NCBI GenBank assembly: GCA_018827375.1
Contig: JAHJYW010000045.1
Span: 124,001-188,000 of the forward strand
Direction of reading: 5' to 3'
Length of the DNA: 64,000 nt
Source of the DNA: Alphaproteobacteria bacterium
GTDB taxonomy: Bacteria; Pseudomonadota; Alphaproteobacteria; Caulobacterales; Hyphomonadaceae
How positions within the stretch are numbered: the stretch's first letter is position 1; every line of letters starts with the position of its first letter. The translations under genes were made by a program, and so were the position numbers. Below the pieces are notes generated by a model. It did not search any database and had not been told where the DNA came from. It saw only the letters and a program-made list of their open reading frames with translations. Below, one piece after another: positions 50,010 through 59,659 of this stretch.

Positions 50010-51065
50010 ATGAGAGATTTGAGGGTCATGGGGAACGCAAGCACATCAAAACTGATATCAGTTCTCGGCGGAGAAGCAGCCAAGGTGCCTCCGGTATGGA
50101 TGATGCGGCAAGCCGGGCGTCACCTACCAGAATATCTCGAGCTGAGATCACGTGCCAAAGACTTTCTCGATTTTTGTTACACACCTTCCATGGCAGCTGA
50201 AGCGACGCTCCAGCCTGTCCGGCGCTATGGCATGGATGCAGCGATCCTGTTTGCCGACATTCTGCTGATCCTTGATGCGATGGGCCTCGGTGTGAAGTTC
50301 GAGAAGGGTGTCGGCCCTCTCGTGCAGCAGATCGAGTCGGCGGCGGATCTTGGTAAAGTGCCTGCGAAGAAAGCGGCTGACCGGTTGGCGCCTGTCTATG
50401 AGACCGTTTCGCGTGTTAAATCTGAACTGTCGGCTGAAACCGCATTGATTGGTTTTGCCGGATCGCCCTGGACGGTGAGCCTTTATGCCATCGAAGGTCG
50501 TGGCAAGACTGACAAATCGCTCGCCTGGCGCTGGGCACATGGCAAGCAGGCCGAATTGGCCGCCGTGATGGACTATGTGATTGAGGCGACAGCGCATTAC
50601 CTGTTGCGGCAGGTTGAGGCCGGGGCTCAGGTCCTGATGCTGTTCGACAGCTGGGCCGAGGGCCTGCCGGATAATATTTTCCGCGAAGTGATCATCACCC
50701 CAACCCGGAAAATCGTGAGGCTCTTGCGCGAGATGGGCGTTACCGTGCCGATTATCGGCTTTCCGCGTGGCGCCGGAGCGATGTTGCCGGAATATGCCCG
50801 TGAGACTGGGGTTACCGCTGTCGGGCTTGATACGGCCGTTGTGCCGAGTTTCGTGAAAGCGGAGCTCGTTGCAGGCATGCCTGTGCAGGGTCATCTGGAC
50901 CCGTTGCTGCTGATCGAAGGCGGCGAGCGCATGGATGAACGCGTCCGCGAACTTGTGGCAGCCTATGCCGGGCGCCCCCATATCTTTAACCTCGGCCATG
51001 GTATCCGGCCGGAAACACCTATCGGGAACGTGGAACGCGTCCTGAAAATCATTCGGGAAGGCTGA
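50010..51065 (+). CDS. hemE: Uroporphyrinogen decarboxylase
   Basis: Converts uroporphyrinogen III to coproporphyrinogen III in haem synthesis. 351 residues from ATG 50010; ATG 50028 with GAGGG just before it is an alternative. Signature PPVWMMRQAGRHLPEYLELR (Arg, Asp/Tyr binding), ILFADILLILDAMGLGVKFEKGVGP, FAGSPWTVSLYAIEGRG, IGFPRGAG and FNLGHGI are present. It borders the origin on the right, a very conserved alphaproteobacterial position; hemH follows after 6 bases. Confidence 0.96.
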   Translation: MRDLRVMGNASTSKLISVLGGEAAKVPPVWMMRQAGRHLPEYLELRSRAKDFLDFCYTPSMAAEATLQPVRRYGMDAAILFADILLILDAMGLGVKFEKGVGPLVQQIESAADLGKVPAKKAADRLAPVYETVSRVKSELSAETALIGFAGSPWTVSLYAIEGRGKTDKSLAWRWAHGKQAELAAVMDYVIEATAHYLLRQVEAGAQVLMLFDSWAEGLPDNIFREVIITPTRKIVRLLREMGVTVPIIGFPRGAGAMLPEYARETGVTAVGLDTAVVPSFVKAELVAGMPVQGHLDPLLLIEGGERMDERVRELVAAYAGRPHIFNLGHGIRPETPIGNVERVLKIIREG

Positions 51066-51071
51066 CCGATC

Positions 51072-52145
51072 ATGGGTCGCAAGATTGCTGTTGTGCTATT
51101 CAACCTGGGTGGGCCTGACGGACCGGACTCGGTACAACCCTTCCTGCAGAACCTGTTCGATGACCCGGCCATCATCCAGGCGCCCTTGCCGATCCGCTGG
51201 GCGCTGGCCCGGTTCATTTCCAAGACCCGTGCGCCTTCGGCGAAAAAGAATTATGCGATGATGGGTGCGGGCGGCGGATCGCCCCTGCTGCCGGAAACCG
51301 AGAAACAGGCTGAAGCGCTGCAGATCGCGCTCGCCGCCTCTTTGCCAGGCGACGAAGTGAAAACCTTTATTGCTATGCGCTATTGGCATCCTTTCACGCG
51401 GGATGTTGCCCGCATGGTGAAAGACTGGGGCGCCGATGAAGTTGTGCTGCTGCCGCTCTATCCGCAGTTTTCCACCACCACGACGGGATCGTCGCTGAAG
51501 GAGTGGAAGAAGTATTATGCCGGCCCAACCCGGACAGTGTGCTGCTATCCATTTGAGGAAAGCTTCATTGCGGCGCATGTCGACCAGATCATGGCTGCTT
51601 TCGACAGGGCCGGCCGTCCCGAGAATGTATCCCTGCTGCTGTCGGCGCATGGATTGCCTGAAAAGATTGTCGCGGCGGGCGACCCCTATCAGTGGCAATG
51701 CGAAACGCTGGTCGCGATGATTGCTGCGCGCGTGCCGCAGGACTGGGAAGTTATCGGCTGCTACCAGTCACGCGTCGGTCCGCTCAAATGGATTGGTCCA
51801 TCGACGGATCTGGAAGTCGAGCGCACGTCGAAAGAGAAGCGCAATATCCTGATCGCGCCGATTGCGTTCGTCTCGGAGCATATCGAAACGCTTGTTGAAC
51901 TCGGTGAGGAATACAAGTTGCTGGCCGAGCAGCATGGCGCAGCGAGCTATACGCGCGTGGAAGCCCTGGGAACGCATCCGGGCTTCATCCGGACGCTGGT
52001 TGGCGAGACCATGGCTGCTCTCGAGATGAATGATACGATCCGGTCGTGTGCCGGGAGCCGACTTTGTCCGACAGGGTCATCCGGTTGCCCACATGCAGAT
52101 GTGGTGCGACAAGCCGGCCGCGCCGTCAGTATGCCGGCAGAATAA
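51072..52145 (+). CDS. hemH: Ferrochelatase with probable [2Fe-2S] cysteines
   Basis: Inserts iron into protoporphyrin IX. 357 residues; FNLGGPDGPDSVQPFLQNLF start, AMRYWHPFT with the active-site His-type region, SAHGLPEKI with the conserved His, and IGPSTDLEVE. Cys157/Cys158 and C-terminal Cys326, Cys332 and Cys339 (RSCAGSRLC...SSGCPH) fit the [2Fe-2S] ligand pattern known for the Caulobacter enzyme. hemE upstream and hemJ downstream form an operon on the plus strand. Confidence 0.96.
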   Translation: MGRKIAVVLFNLGGPDGPDSVQPFLQNLFDDPAIIQAPLPIRWALARFISKTRAPSAKKNYAMMGAGGGSPLLPETEKQAEALQIALAASLPGDEVKTFIAMRYWHPFTRDVARMVKDWGADEVVLLPLYPQFSTTTTGSSLKEWKKYYAGPTRTVCCYPFEESFIAAHVDQIMAAFDRAGRPENVSLLLSAHGLPEKIVAAGDPYQWQCETLVAMIAARVPQDWEVIGCYQSRVGPLKWIGPSTDLEVERTSKEKRNILIAPIAFVSEHIETLVELGEEYKLLAEQHGAASYTRVEALGTHPGFIRTLVGETMAALEMNDTIRSCAGSRLCPTGSSGCPHADVVRQAGRAVSMPAE

Positions 52146-52156
52146 GGGGTCGGGCG

Positions 52157-52585
52157 ATGCTCTATCTGTTTGTAAAAGCGCTTCACATCATTTTCGTCGT
52201 CTCGCTAATGGCGAGCCTGCTGGTCTATCCGCGTTACAAGATCCACCAATTGGCCAGCACGCCGGGTGAGCCGCTATTCGAGACGATGAAAAAGTCGTCC
52301 GAGCAATTGCGCAAGATTATCATGAACCCGAGCCTGATCCTGGTCTGGGTGCTGGGCCTGACCATGCTTTGGATGAATCCCGGCCTCATGTCGCAAGGCT
52401 GGTTGCACGCCAAACTGCTGCTCGTTCTGATCCTGTCCGGCCTGCATGGTTATTTCATTGGCCTCGGCAAGAAAGTGGACCGCGGCGGCGATGGCGTATC
52501 GGCAAAACGGCTGCGCATGCTCAATGAAGTGCCGTTCCTGCTGATGATCGTCATTGTGATTCTGGTGGCCGTGAAGCCCTTCTGA
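52157..52585 (+). CDS. hemJ: Protoporphyrinogen IX oxidase HemJ
   Basis: Integral-membrane enzyme that oxidises protoporphyrinogen IX to protoporphyrin IX in bacteria lacking HemG/HemY. 142 residues from ATG 52157, four helices. The first helix has the conserved histidine in LFVKALHIIFVVSLMASLLVYPR (quoted in part); the second and third helices LVWVLGLTMLWM and LHAKLLLVLILSGLHGYF, with a Lys and His, fit HemJ; the last is LLMIVIVILVAV. Next to hemH and hemE, completing the last steps of haem synthesis in one operon. Confidence 0.88.
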   Translation: MLYLFVKALHIIFVVSLMASLLVYPRYKIHQLASTPGEPLFETMKKSSEQLRKIIMNPSLILVWVLGLTMLWMNPGLMSQGWLHAKLLLVLILSGLHGYFIGLGKKVDRGGDGVSAKRLRMLNEVPFLLMIVIVILVAVKPF

Positions 52586-52748
52586 CGGCCTTAAGTCATT
52601 GAAGACTTGACGAAACGCGCGCTCGAGGCCCATATAAGCGACAACCGGAGCACAGTCCTTGTGCAGCGCGATTTCCTATTCGCCCGGTCCCCCACATTTC
52701 AGTCCGATTCAATAGACATCCGGATTCCACCTTTAATTGGCCTCATCC

Positions 52749-54026
52749 ATGCTCGATAACGTTACCAGCGTCACCCTCCGCGAACTCAAAGCCAAATCGC
52801 CTGAAGAACTTCTGGCCTATGCCGAAGAACTTGAAGTCGAAAACGCCTCGGCGCTGCGCACGCAGGATATGCTGTTCGCGATCCTGAAGGAGCTGGCCGA
52901 CAGCGAAGTCGAGATCACGGGCCAGGGCGTCCTGGAAGTTCTGACAGATGGTTTCGGCTTCCTGCGCTCGCCGGAATCCAACTACCTGCCCGGCCCGGAC
53001 GACATCTATGTCAGCCCGGAAGTGCTGAAAAAGGCGAATATCCGTACCGGCGACACGGTTGAGGGCCCGATCACGGCGCCGCAGGATAGCGAGCGCTACT
53101 TCGCGCTGACCGACGTGTCGAAAATCAATTTCGAGGAGCCTGAAAAGGCCCGCCAGAAAGTCCACTTCGACAACCTGACGCCGCTTTATCCCGAAGAACG
53201 GATGAAGATGGAAAGCCGCGACCCCACGAAAAAGGACCGTTCCGGCCGCGTCATCGATATTGTCGCGCCAATCGGCAAGGGCCAGCGCGCGCTAATCGTT
53301 GCGCCGCCGCGGACGGGTAAGACGGTTCTGCTGCAGAACATTGCGGCAGCCATCGAAGAGAACCATCCGGAATGCTACCTGATCGTTCTGCTGATCGATG
53401 AACGCCCGGAAGAGGTGACCGACATGCGCCGGACGGTGAAAGGCGAAGTTGTTGCTTCGACCTTCGACGAGCCCGCAACGCGTCACGTGCAGGTTGCCGA
53501 AATGGTGATCGAGAAGGCCAAACGCCTCGTCGAGCACAAGCGCGATGTTGTCATCCTGCTGGATTCCATCACGCGCCTTGGCCGTGCTTACAACACGACA
53601 GTGCCTAGCTCCGGCAAGGTGCTTACCGGCGGTGTCGACGCGAACGCGCTGCAAAGGCCGAAGCGCTTCTTTGGTGCAGCCCGGAACGTTGAAAACGGTG
53701 GCTCACTCACAATTATTGCCACGGCGCTGATCGATACAGGCAGCCGGATGGACGAAGTGATCTTCGAGGAATTCAAGGGTACGGGTAACTCTGAAGTCGT
53801 GCTCGACCGCAAGATTGCCGACAAGCGGACCTTCCCTGCCATCGACATCATGAAGTCCGGCACGCGGAAAGAAGAGCTGATCACACCGCAGGACCAGCTG
53901 TCCAAGATTTACATCCTGCGCCGCATCCTAGGCCCGATGGGCACCAACGATGCCGTCGACTTCCTGATCGACAAGCTGCGTCAGACGAAGACCAACGACG
54001 AGTTCTTCGAGGCCATGAAGAACTAG
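52749..54026 (+). CDS. rho: Transcription termination factor Rho
   Basis: RNA-dependent ATPase helicase. 425 residues from ATG 52749; an in-frame TTG at 52737 is unlikely. N-terminal [22 protein letters not shown]-binding cold-shock-type domain with [30 protein letters not shown], Walker [16 protein letters not shown] near residue 186, [14 protein letters not shown], the Q/R-loop [34 protein letters not shown] (quoted in parts). The 160-base gap after hemJ may hold a leader for autoregulation. Confidence 0.97.
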   Translation: MLDNVTSVTLRELKAKSPEELLAYAEELEVENASALRTQDMLFAILKELADSEVEITGQGVLEVLTDGFGFLRSPESNYLPGPDDIYVSPEVLKKANIRTGDTVEGPITAPQDSERYFALTDVSKINFEEPEKARQKVHFDNLTPLYPEERMKMESRDPTKKDRSGRVIDIVAPIGKGQRALIVAPPRTGKTVLLQNIAAAIEENHPECYLIVLLIDERPEEVTDMRRTVKGEVVASTFDEPATRHVQVAEMVIEKAKRLVEHKRDVVILLDSITRLGRAYNTTVPSSGKVLTGGVDANALQRPKRFFGAARNVENGGSLTIIATALIDTGSRMDEVIFEEFKGTGNSEVVLDRKIADKRTFPAIDIMKSGTRKEELITPQDQLSKIYILRRILGPMGTNDAVDFLIDKLRQTKTNDEFFEAMKN

Positions 54027-54042
54027 GCATGATGGAGCGCAC

Positions 54043-55377
54043 ATGAGCGAGCGCGACACAATCTGCGCCCTCGCTTCGGGCGCGCCGCCGGCTGCGATCG
54101 CGATCCTGCGCCTTTCGGGGCCGCAGGTGCGGCAGTTGGCGGATCGCCATTTGGGCAGCGGCCTGCCCGCCGCCCGACATGCAACACTGACTGACATGAC
54201 AGATGATGACGGCGTCCTGGTTGACCGGGGCCTCGCCCTGTTCATGCCGGGTCCAGGCAGTTATACAGGCGAAGACACGCTCGAGCTTTACCTGCATGGC
54301 GGCGCAGCCGTGATCGCGCATGCGCTGGAAACACTCACGGCGCATGTGGGCGTTCGCATGGCTGAGCCGGGTGAATACACACGCCGGGCCTTCGAAGCGG
54401 GAAAACTTGACCTGACCGAAGCAGAAGGTGTGGCGGATATCATTGAAGCCGAGACGGTCGCGCAAAAGGCGCAGGCGCTTCGGCAGCTCGGTGGCGGCCT
54501 GTCGGAGACTTATGATCAATGGCGTGCTGAGCTGACGGGCGTGCTGGCACTGGTCGAAGTCGCAATTGATTTTCCGGACGAAGGCGACGCGCCGCAGGAT
54601 ACGACGGCGCCGATCCTGGCAAAACTTGGCCGCGTGATTGGCGAGATGGAAACAGCGCTTGGGGATGGCGGCATTGGCGAGCGGATTCGCGACGGATTTC
54701 GCGTGGCGATCATTGGTGCGCCGAACGCTGGCAAGTCTACACTGCTCAATCGTCTCGCACGTCGCGAGGCAGCGATCGTCACGGCCAAGGCTGGGACGAC
54801 ACGCGATGTGATCGAGGTGCGGCGGGTGCTCGGCGGGCATGTGGTCTGGATTGCGGATACAGCTGGGCTGCGCGTCACGGTTGACGAGATCGAAGCCGAA
54901 GGCGTGCGCCGGGCTGAAGTTGCTGCGCGCGAGGCTGACCTGCGGCTGTTCGTGCTGGATGCAGGCGAGCCTGACACAAGTCATCTGTCTACGGAGTATC
55001 GTCTTGATACGGATATCGTGGTTGTTAACAAGAGTGACCTTGGCGCCGCGCCGGATGGCGTTATCGCTGATCATGTGATCTCGGCCAGAGACGGCTTTGG
55101 CGTAGATGCGCTGGAACAAGCGATCGCGCAGTTCGTTGATCAATATGCGGCTTCAGTCGAGGCGCCGGTGATAACACGCCAGCGCCACAGGGCGCGGCTG
55201 ACCCAAGGGTTGAGCAGTCTCGAGGCCGCGCAGGATGCGCTAGAGCAGGATGTGGGTGCCGAACTCGCAGCTGAAGACATACGTATGGCGCTCCGCCAGC
55301 TTGGGTCGATTATCGGCGTCGTTGGCGTGGAAGATGTGCTAGGTGCTGTCTTTTCCGAATTCTGCATCGGCAAATGA
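54043..55377 (+). CDS. mnmE: tRNA modification GTPase MnmE
   Basis: Works with MnmG to make carboxymethylaminomethyl-uridine at tRNA wobble position 34. 444 residues: N-terminal folate-binding domain to about 115 (AIAILRLSGPQVRQLAD), helical domain, G domain with GAPNAGKSTLLNRL at about residue 226, GTTRDVIEV, DTAGLR; C-terminal CIGK (441-444), the required cysteine. Follows rho by 16 bases; mnmG 74 bases further. Confidence 0.96.
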   Translation: MSERDTICALASGAPPAAIAILRLSGPQVRQLADRHLGSGLPAARHATLTDMTDDDGVLVDRGLALFMPGPGSYTGEDTLELYLHGGAAVIAHALETLTAHVGVRMAEPGEYTRRAFEAGKLDLTEAEGVADIIEAETVAQKAQALRQLGGGLSETYDQWRAELTGVLALVEVAIDFPDEGDAPQDTTAPILAKLGRVIGEMETALGDGGIGERIRDGFRVAIIGAPNAGKSTLLNRLARREAAIVTAKAGTTRDVIEVRRVLGGHVVWIADTAGLRVTVDEIEAEGVRRAEVAAREADLRLFVLDAGEPDTSHLSTEYRLDTDIVVVNKSDLGAAPDGVIADHVISARDGFGVDALEQAIAQFVDQYAASVEAPVITRQRHRARLTQGLSSLEAAQDALEQDVGAELAAEDIRMALRQLGSIIGVVGVEDVLGAVFSEFCIGK

Positions 55378-55450
55378 CCCCTAGGGTTTGAGGCGTTGCG
55401 CGGTTATATAGCCGCCAGAACACCCCCTATTACTCTAAGGTACCTGATTG

Positions 55451-57316
55451 ATGGCGATGCCAGACCAATTCGATGTAATTGTAATCGGCGGCGGACATGC
55501 TGGCTGCGAAGCGGCTGCGGCTGCGGCGCGCTTTGGTGCGCGCACAGCACTCGTGACGCACAAGCGCTCCACTATTGGCGAGATGAGTTGTAATCCGGCG
55601 ATTGGTGGTCTCGGCAAAGGCCACTTGGTGCGTGAGATAGACGCGCTCGACGGCCTGATGGGGCGCATGGCTGACAAGGCCGGCATCCAGTTTCGTATGC
55701 TGAATCGCTCGAAAGGCCCGGCTGTTTGGGGTCCGCGCGCACAGATAGATCGCGCACTCTATCGCCAGGCGATGCAGGCAGAACTGTCGGATTATCCCAA
55801 TCTCACGATCATCGAAGATGGCGCTGAAGACCTCATCATCGAAGACAATATTCTTAGCGGTGTGGTTGGCCTTTCCGGCACGGTTTATCACGCGCGTTCT
55901 GTAGTCATTACTACAGGTACGTTCCTGAAGGGCATGATCCATATTGGCGATAAGCGCATACCGGCCGGGCGTGTTGGCGAAGCGCCCGCGATAGGCCTGT
56001 CTGACCGGCTTTATGGCATGGGCCTGCCCATGGGCCGCCTCAAGACCGGCACACCTGCGCGTCTTGATGGCAGCACCATCGCCTGGGACCAGTTGGAGAA
56101 GCAGGCCGCCGACGAATTGCCGGTACCGTTCTCCTACATGACGGACCGGATCGACGTGCCTCAGGTGGCGTGCGGCATCACGTGGACCACCGCAGTAACG
56201 CACGCGATCATTGCCGAGAATATCAATCAGTCGGCCGTGTATTCCGGCGCAATTGCCGGACGCGGCCCGCGTTATTGCCCGTCCATCGAAGACAAAGTGG
56301 ACCGCTTCGCGGATCGCGACCGTCACCAGATCTTCCTGGAACCCGAAGGGCTGGACGACGACACCGTTTATCCAAACGGCATTTCGACCTCTCTTCCGGA
56401 ATCCGTCCAGGATCAGTTCATTCGGACCATTCCGGGCCTCGAAAACGTGGTGATCCGGCAATATGCCTACGCAATTGAGTATGACTACGTCGATCCGCGC
56501 GCATTGACGCCGGCACTGGAAGTGCGCGCTCAAACCGGCCTCTATCTCGCCGGACAGATCAACGGCACCACGGGATACGAAGAGGCCGGGGCGCAGGGGC
56601 TGGTGGCCGGATTGAATGCGGCACGGGCATCAGCGGGCAAAGACCCCGTCATGTTCGACCGCGCCGAGGCTTATATCGGTGTCCTTATCGACGACCTCGT
56701 CACGCGTGGTGTGACGGAGCCGTATCGCATGTTCACGTCGCGCGCCGAATACCGCCTGGCACTCCGAGCGGACAATGCGGATCAGCGTTTGACACGAAAA
56801 GGCCTCGAAATGGGCTGTGTGGGCCCAATTCGGGCCAAAGTGTTTCACGTGAAACAAGATGCATTAACCCGCGCACGTGAAACGCTCCAGTCTCTGATGC
56901 TTTCGCCCGCAAAGGCGGCAAATGCGGGATGGGCGATCAATCAGGATGGTCGTGTGAGATCCGCCTGGGAATATCTCGCCTACAAGGATATCGGTTTTGC
57001 AGAACTCGCTCGCGTGTGGCCTGAATTGTCGGAGCTTCCCGGGACAGTGACGGCACAATTGGAAATCGAGGCCCTATATTCCGGTTATCTCGACCGTCAG
57101 GCGGCTGATGTCGCGGCGCTGCGTCGTGACGAAAGCCTGACGCTTCCGCGTGATATTGATTATGCCTCGGTTGGGGGGCTTTCTAATGAGGTGCGCCAGA
57201 AGCTTGAAACGATCCAACCTTTGACCCTTGGCCAGGCGGGACGGATAGAGGGCGTCACCCCGGGCGCGCTCACGGCGCTCCTGAGTCACGTAAAGCGTCG
57301 CGCGAAGGCGGTCTGA
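55451..57316 (+). CDS. mnmG: tRNA uridine-5-carboxymethylaminomethyl modification enzyme MnmG
   Basis: FAD-dependent partner of MnmE. 621 residues from ATG 55451 (a TTG just before is less likely). [10 protein letters not shown] at 13-22 is the FAD motif; [46 protein letters not shown] and the C-terminal tRNA-binding half ([12 protein letters not shown]) are typical. Contains a parS site (56841-56856) inside its coding sequence. Ends four bases before rsmG. Confidence 0.97.
   Translation: MAMPDQFDVIVIGGGHAGCEAAAAAARFGARTALVTHKRSTIGEMSCNPAIGGLGKGHLVREIDALDGLMGRMADKAGIQFRMLNRSKGPAVWGPRAQIDRALYRQAMQAELSDYPNLTIIEDGAEDLIIEDNILSGVVGLSGTVYHARSVVITTGTFLKGMIHIGDKRIPAGRVGEAPAIGLSDRLYGMGLPMGRLKTGTPARLDGSTIAWDQLEKQAADELPVPFSYMTDRIDVPQVACGITWTTAVTHAIIAENINQSAVYSGAIAGRGPRYCPSIEDKVDRFADRDRHQIFLEPEGLDDDTVYPNGISTSLPESVQDQFIRTIPGLENVVIRQYAYAIEYDYVDPRALTPALEVRAQTGLYLAGQINGTTGYEEAGAQGLVAGLNAARASAGKDPVMFDRAEAYIGVLIDDLVTRGVTEPYRMFTSRAEYRLALRADNADQRLTRKGLEMGCVGPIRAKVFHVKQDALTRARETLQSLMLSPAKAANAGWAINQDGRVRSAWEYLAYKDIGFAELARVWPELSELPGTVTAQLEIEALYSGYLDRQAADVAALRRDESLTLPRDIDYASVGGLSNEVRQKLETIQPLTLGQAGRIEGVTPGALTALLSHVKRRAKAV
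56841..56856. promoter_or_regulatory. parS site 1, inside mnmG
   Basis: TGTTTCACGTGAAACA, a perfect 16-base palindrome identical to the consensus ParB-binding site. It is read within mnmG codons and lies about 7 kb to the right of the origin region, as expected for a centromere that is segregated early. Confidence 0.95.
56874..56883. promoter_or_regulatory. Degenerate parS half-match
   Basis: CACGTGAAAC, 33 bases after parS site 1 (start to start), keeps the right half and centre of the palindrome but has CGCG instead of TGTTT on the left. It may be a weak ParB contact or chance; shown because of its close spacing. Confidence 0.35.
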
Positions 57317-57319
57317 CCA

Positions 57320-57943
57320 ATGACAAGCGAGAATGACCGCGCGGTATTCCTGGCCGCTCATAATGTTTCACGTGAAACTCTTAACCGTCTCGATCAGGTC
57401 ATCGACACCCTTGATTCCTGGCGGATGAAGTCGAACCTGATCGGACCGCGTGAGTGGCCGCATATCTGGCAAAGGCATGTGTGGGATAGTCTGCAATTGC
57501 TCGACCACATTCCTGAGACTGCCCGCGTCGTTGATCTCGGATCCGGGGCCGGTTTTCCAGGCCTTATCATTGCGGCAGCGCGGCCTGCTGGGCACGTGAC
57601 AATGATGGAAAGCGTGGGAAAGAAAACGGCCTTCCTCAACGCGGCGATAAATGCAGCCGGTTTATCGGGCGATGTGTATCAGGGACGGGTGGAATCGGCC
57701 CCTGCCAGCCAGGCGGATATCGTGACGGCGCGCGCTTTTGCGCCCCTGCCAAAGCTTCTCGATTATGCCGCGCCGTGGATGAAGAACGGTGCAAAAGGGC
57801 TGTTCCTCAAAGGCGAACGCTGGGAAGAAGAATTGACGGAAGCCCGACAAAGGTGGAGTTTCGCTTATGAGGCGATTCCGAGTCGAAGCGGTGGGTCGGG
57901 AGTCGTGTTGATCGTAAGGGAGCTACAAGGTGGCGAAGCCTAG
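57320..57943 (+). CDS. rsmG: 16S rRNA (guanine-527-N7)-methyltransferase RsmG
   Basis: SAM-dependent methyltransferase, 207 residues. Motif I VVDLGSGAGFPGLIIAAA at about residues 71-88; KKTAFLNAAINAAG, ARAFAPLPKLLDYAAPWM and LFLKGERWEEEL follow. A second parS lies in its 5' part (57364-57379). Its stop is 14 bases inside parA, so parA is probably coupled. Confidence 0.96.
   Translation: MTSENDRAVFLAAHNVSRETLNRLDQVIDTLDSWRMKSNLIGPREWPHIWQRHVWDSLQLLDHIPETARVVDLGSGAGFPGLIIAAARPAGHVTMMESVGKKTAFLNAAINAAGLSGDVYQGRVESAPASQADIVTARAFAPLPKLLDYAAPWMKNGAKGLFLKGERWEEELTEARQRWSFAYEAIPSRSGGSGVVLIVRELQGGEA
57364..57379. promoter_or_regulatory. parS site 2, inside rsmG
   Basis: TGTTTCACGTGAAACT: 15 of 16 positions match the parS palindrome. 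It lies 523 bases from site 1, in the 5' end of rsmG, 565 bases upstream of parA. Confidence 0.92.
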
Positions 57944-58736
57944 GATTTTTGCTGTGGTGAATCAGAAGGGCGGGGTCGGTAAGACCACGACTTCGATTAA
58001 CCTTGGAACTGCATTGGCGGCTGTGGGGCGCCGCGTTCTGATTGTCGATTTTGACGCGCAGGGTAATGCCTCGACGGGTCTCGGTATTTCTAGGGCAGAC
58101 CGGCAATTGACCAGTTATGACCTGGTTGTTGACCGCGTGGACATGGAACAGACGGTCTTGTCGACCATCGTGCCGCGACTGGACATTGTTCCGGGCGACG
58201 AAAACCTGTCTGGCGTCGAGACTGAACTGGCTCAGGATGCGCGCCGTTCCTACCGCTTGCGTGAAGCGCTCATGAACTATGTCGAGCGGGCGGAAATAGG
58301 CGGCCTCGTGAAATACGATTATATCCTGATCGATTGCCCGCCATCCCTGTCTGCGCTCACATTGAACGCCATGACGGCAGCAAATGCGCTACTCGTGCCG
58401 CTTCAATGCGAATTCCTGGCACTTGAGGGCTTGTCGCAATTGATGCGGACCGTTGAAGTCGTACGGCAGGGCCTCAATCCCGGGCTGGAAATTCAGGGCG
58501 TGGTGCTGACGATGTATGACCGTCGCAACAACCTGTCCGATGAAGTGGCAGACCAGGTGCGGGCCTATTTCGGCAACAAGGTCTATAACACGGTCATACC
58601 GCGGAATGTCCGTCTGTCCGAAGCGCCGTCCTTCGGTAAGCCCGCACTACTTTATGATTATCGGTGTCCTGGCAGCGAGGCTTACATTCGTCTCGCGTCC
58701 GAAGTCCTGCAACGCGAAAAAGCGAGAGCGGCCTGA
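57930..58736 (+). CDS. parA: Chromosome-partitioning ATPase ParA
   Basis: Deviant Walker ATPase, 268 residues, that forms a nucleoid gradient along which ParB-parS complexes move. Start is GTG 57930, with GGGAG eight bases upstream, overlapping rsmG by 14 bases. Walker A KGGVGKTT at 13-20, DFDAQGNAS at about 40, LIDCPPSLSALTLNAM (Walker B region) and LVPLQCEFLALEGLSQL are complete. parB follows after 5 bases. Confidence 0.96.
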   Translation: MAKPRIFAVVNQKGGVGKTTTSINLGTALAAVGRRVLIVDFDAQGNASTGLGISRADRQLTSYDLVVDRVDMEQTVLSTIVPRLDIVPGDENLSGVETELAQDARRSYRLREALMNYVERAEIGGLVKYDYILIDCPPSLSALTLNAMTAANALLVPLQCEFLALEGLSQLMRTVEVVRQGLNPGLEIQGVVLTMYDRRNNLSDEVADQVRAYFGNKVYNTVIPRNVRLSEAPSFGKPALLYDYRCPGSEAYIRLASEVLQREKARAA

Positions 58737-58741
58737 TCACG

Positions 58742-59659
58742 ATGAGCGAAGAGGCAAAGAGCAAACCGACACGGCTAGGTCGCGGGCTGTCTGCCCTGAT
58801 GGGGGAGGTCGACGCCGTCGGCGCCACGCCTGGAAAAGAGGTCACCGACAAGCCCGGTGTTGCCTCGAATGAAATCGATATCGATCTTATTCGCCGCAAT
58901 CCGGCCCAGCCACGCCGCACGTTCGATGAAAATGCGCTCAACGAGCTGGCAGAATCGCTGAAGAGCAAGGGTGTGTTGCAGGCCATCCTCGTGCGGCCGG
59001 ACCCGAAAGACAAAGGCAAGTTCCAGATTATTGCCGGTGAACGCCGCTGGCGTGCTGCGAAGATTGCCGGCCTCAAGTCGATCCCGGCTCTTGTCCGCGA
59101 TATCGACGAGCTTGAGCTACTCGAAATTGGCATCATCGAGAACGTGCAGCGCGCAGATCTCAACCCGATCGAGGAAGCCGAGGCCTACGAGGCGCTGATG
59201 AAGCGTTTTGGCCGGACGCAGGACAGCCTCGCGAACAGTGTTGGCAAAAGCCGTGTGCACATCGCCAACACGCTGCGCCTTTTGCAATTGCCGGAAAGCG
59301 CGCGCGCTTATGTGCGTGAAGGCAAGATCAGTGCGGGTCACGCCCGTGCAGCCCTCGGCGCGCCCGATCCGGAAGCGCTCGTGAAGCTGGCCGCCGAGAA
59401 AGGTCTCAGCGTTCGCGACGTTGAGGCGAAGGCAAAGGAGGCCCGCGAAGGCGGGTCGATCGAGACCAAATCGGCCAAGCAGGTTGGGGACGAGAAGGAT
59501 GTCGACACAGAGGCGCTGGAAGCTGACCTGACCCGCACGCTGGGTCTGGCTGTCGATATCCGTCATGGCAAGAATGGCGGCGAGCTGCGGATCCAGTATC
59601 GCGATCTGGAACAGCTCGATGATGTGTGCCGGCGCCTGACGGCCAAACGCGGAAGCTGA
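58742..59659 (+). CDS. parB: Chromosome-partitioning CTPase ParB
   Basis: 305 residues from ATG 58742. N-terminal ParA-interacting LGRGLSALMG (12-21); CTP-binding/spreading motif GERRWRAA at about 100 and IIENVQRADLNPIEEAEA; central helix-turn-helix with SLANSVGKSRVHIANTLRLLQLP that reads parS; acidic linker EKDVDTEALEADL and C-terminal dimer domain. Binds the parS sites in mnmG and rsmG nearby. Its stop directly abuts the holA stop (59660) with no spacer. Confidence 0.96.
   Translation: MSEEAKSKPTRLGRGLSALMGEVDAVGATPGKEVTDKPGVASNEIDIDLIRRNPAQPRRTFDENALNELAESLKSKGVLQAILVRPDPKDKGKFQIIAGERRWRAAKIAGLKSIPALVRDIDELELLEIGIIENVQRADLNPIEEAEAYEALMKRFGRTQDSLANSVGKSRVHIANTLRLLQLPESARAYVREGKISAGHARAALGAPDPEALVKLAAEKGLSVRDVEAKAKEAREGGSIETKSAKQVGDEKDVDTEALEADLTRTLGLAVDIRHGKNGGELRIQYRDLEQLDDVCRRLTAKRGS

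Noticed and set aside
52607-52640. TTGACG and TATAAG before rho as a sigma-70 promoter
   Set aside because: The spacer is about 20 bases, too long for confidence.
53881-55143. 420-codon minus-strand frame over mnmE
   Set aside because: Antisense to mnmE with intact G motifs and CIGK end.
55430-56533. 367-codon minus-strand frame over mnmG
   Set aside because: Antisense to mnmG with intact FAD motif.
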